Assembly (NCBI GenBank): GCA_045532175.1
Contig: JAZSFK010000063.1
Span: forward strand, 1-22,386
Reading direction: 5' to 3'
DNA from: Fimenecus sp045532175
GTDB lineage: Bacteria > Bacillota > Clostridia > Oscillospirales > Acutalibacteraceae
Length of the DNA: 22,386 bases
Shown piece by piece: positions 22,326 to 22,386 of the stretch. Within the stretch, counting starts at the first letter, position 1, and each line of letters starts with the position of its first letter. The notes below the pieces were generated by a model that was not told the origin of the DNA, ran no database searches, and was given only the letters and a program-made list of their open reading frames with translations. Made by a program: the position numbers and the translations under genes.

Positions 22326-22386
22326 CATTTGGAATTTAATATATTAAACACTATGACAAAGAGTAAGATTTATTGTGTTAGCTTTC

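Noticed and set aside
22353..22386. Start of a new gene at the right edge
   Set aside because: Only 11 codons are visible and there is no ribosome binding site before the ATG.

Overview
The window looks like a chromosomal segment from an AT-rich, endospore-forming member of the Clostridia (Firmicutes), probably a gut or rumen lineage. The evidence is spoIVA next to a SipL-type gene with DUF3794 and LysM domains, the Firmicutes-type paired glgC/glgD, a DUF4364 gene, strong AAGGAGG-like ribosome binding sites, and intergenic gaps filled with short palindromic repeats. Genus cannot be decided from the sequence alone. There are 18 supported protein genes (the first is only a 3' end). I see no rRNA, tRNA, CRISPR array, transposase or prophage gene.

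Layout. 1-119: C-terminus of an ABC exporter, closed by a perfect hairpin terminator (201-226). 120-565: a gene-free stretch holding a direct repeat, that terminator, two palindromic repeat elements and the promoter for the glycogen operon. 566-6434: glgB-glgC-glgD-glgA, a complete glycogen (granulose) synthesis operon, with an array of mini-hairpins wedged between glgD and glgA. 6644-8731: a GH36 alpha-galactosidase with its own extended -10 promoter. 8732-8968: a bidirectional terminator and a GTAGGGG inverted-repeat element between convergent genes. 11997-8969 (minus strand): sipL-like gene then spoIVA, two genes of spore-coat assembly, preceded by a good match to a mother-cell sigma-E promoter. 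12197-12937: yebC-family regulator or translation factor, divergent from sipL, with a strong housekeeping-type promoter. 13164-20903: a tightly packed surface polysaccharide cluster (GT4, GT4, LicD, TagD, GT4, Wzy/ligase-like, Wzx-like). 20912-22269: a HAD-IIA phosphatase and a DUF4364 protein follow with little or no spacing, then a very good promoter reading out of the right edge.

How the genes work together. GlgC (with the catalytically degenerate GlgD) makes ADP-glucose, GlgA polymerises it and GlgB branches it. SipL recruits or stabilises SpoIVA at the forespore surface in the family members studied. In the polysaccharide cluster TagD should make CDP-glycerol, and the only obvious enzyme in the cluster that could use it is the LicD-family transferase. 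Three GT4 enzymes would build the repeat unit, the Wzx-like protein flip it and the Wzy-like protein polymerise or ligate it. No initiating phosphoglycosyltransferase and no chain-length regulator is present.

The most interesting signals are the LicD+TagD pairing, the sigma-E-like promoter whose -35 box is supplied by a 14-bp tandem repeat, the orientation-flipping hairpin array before glgA, a duplicated terminator cassette, and the general pattern that all but one of the intergenic gaps above 150 bp are filled with a different palindromic element. I do not see a clearly unprecedented multi-gene system.
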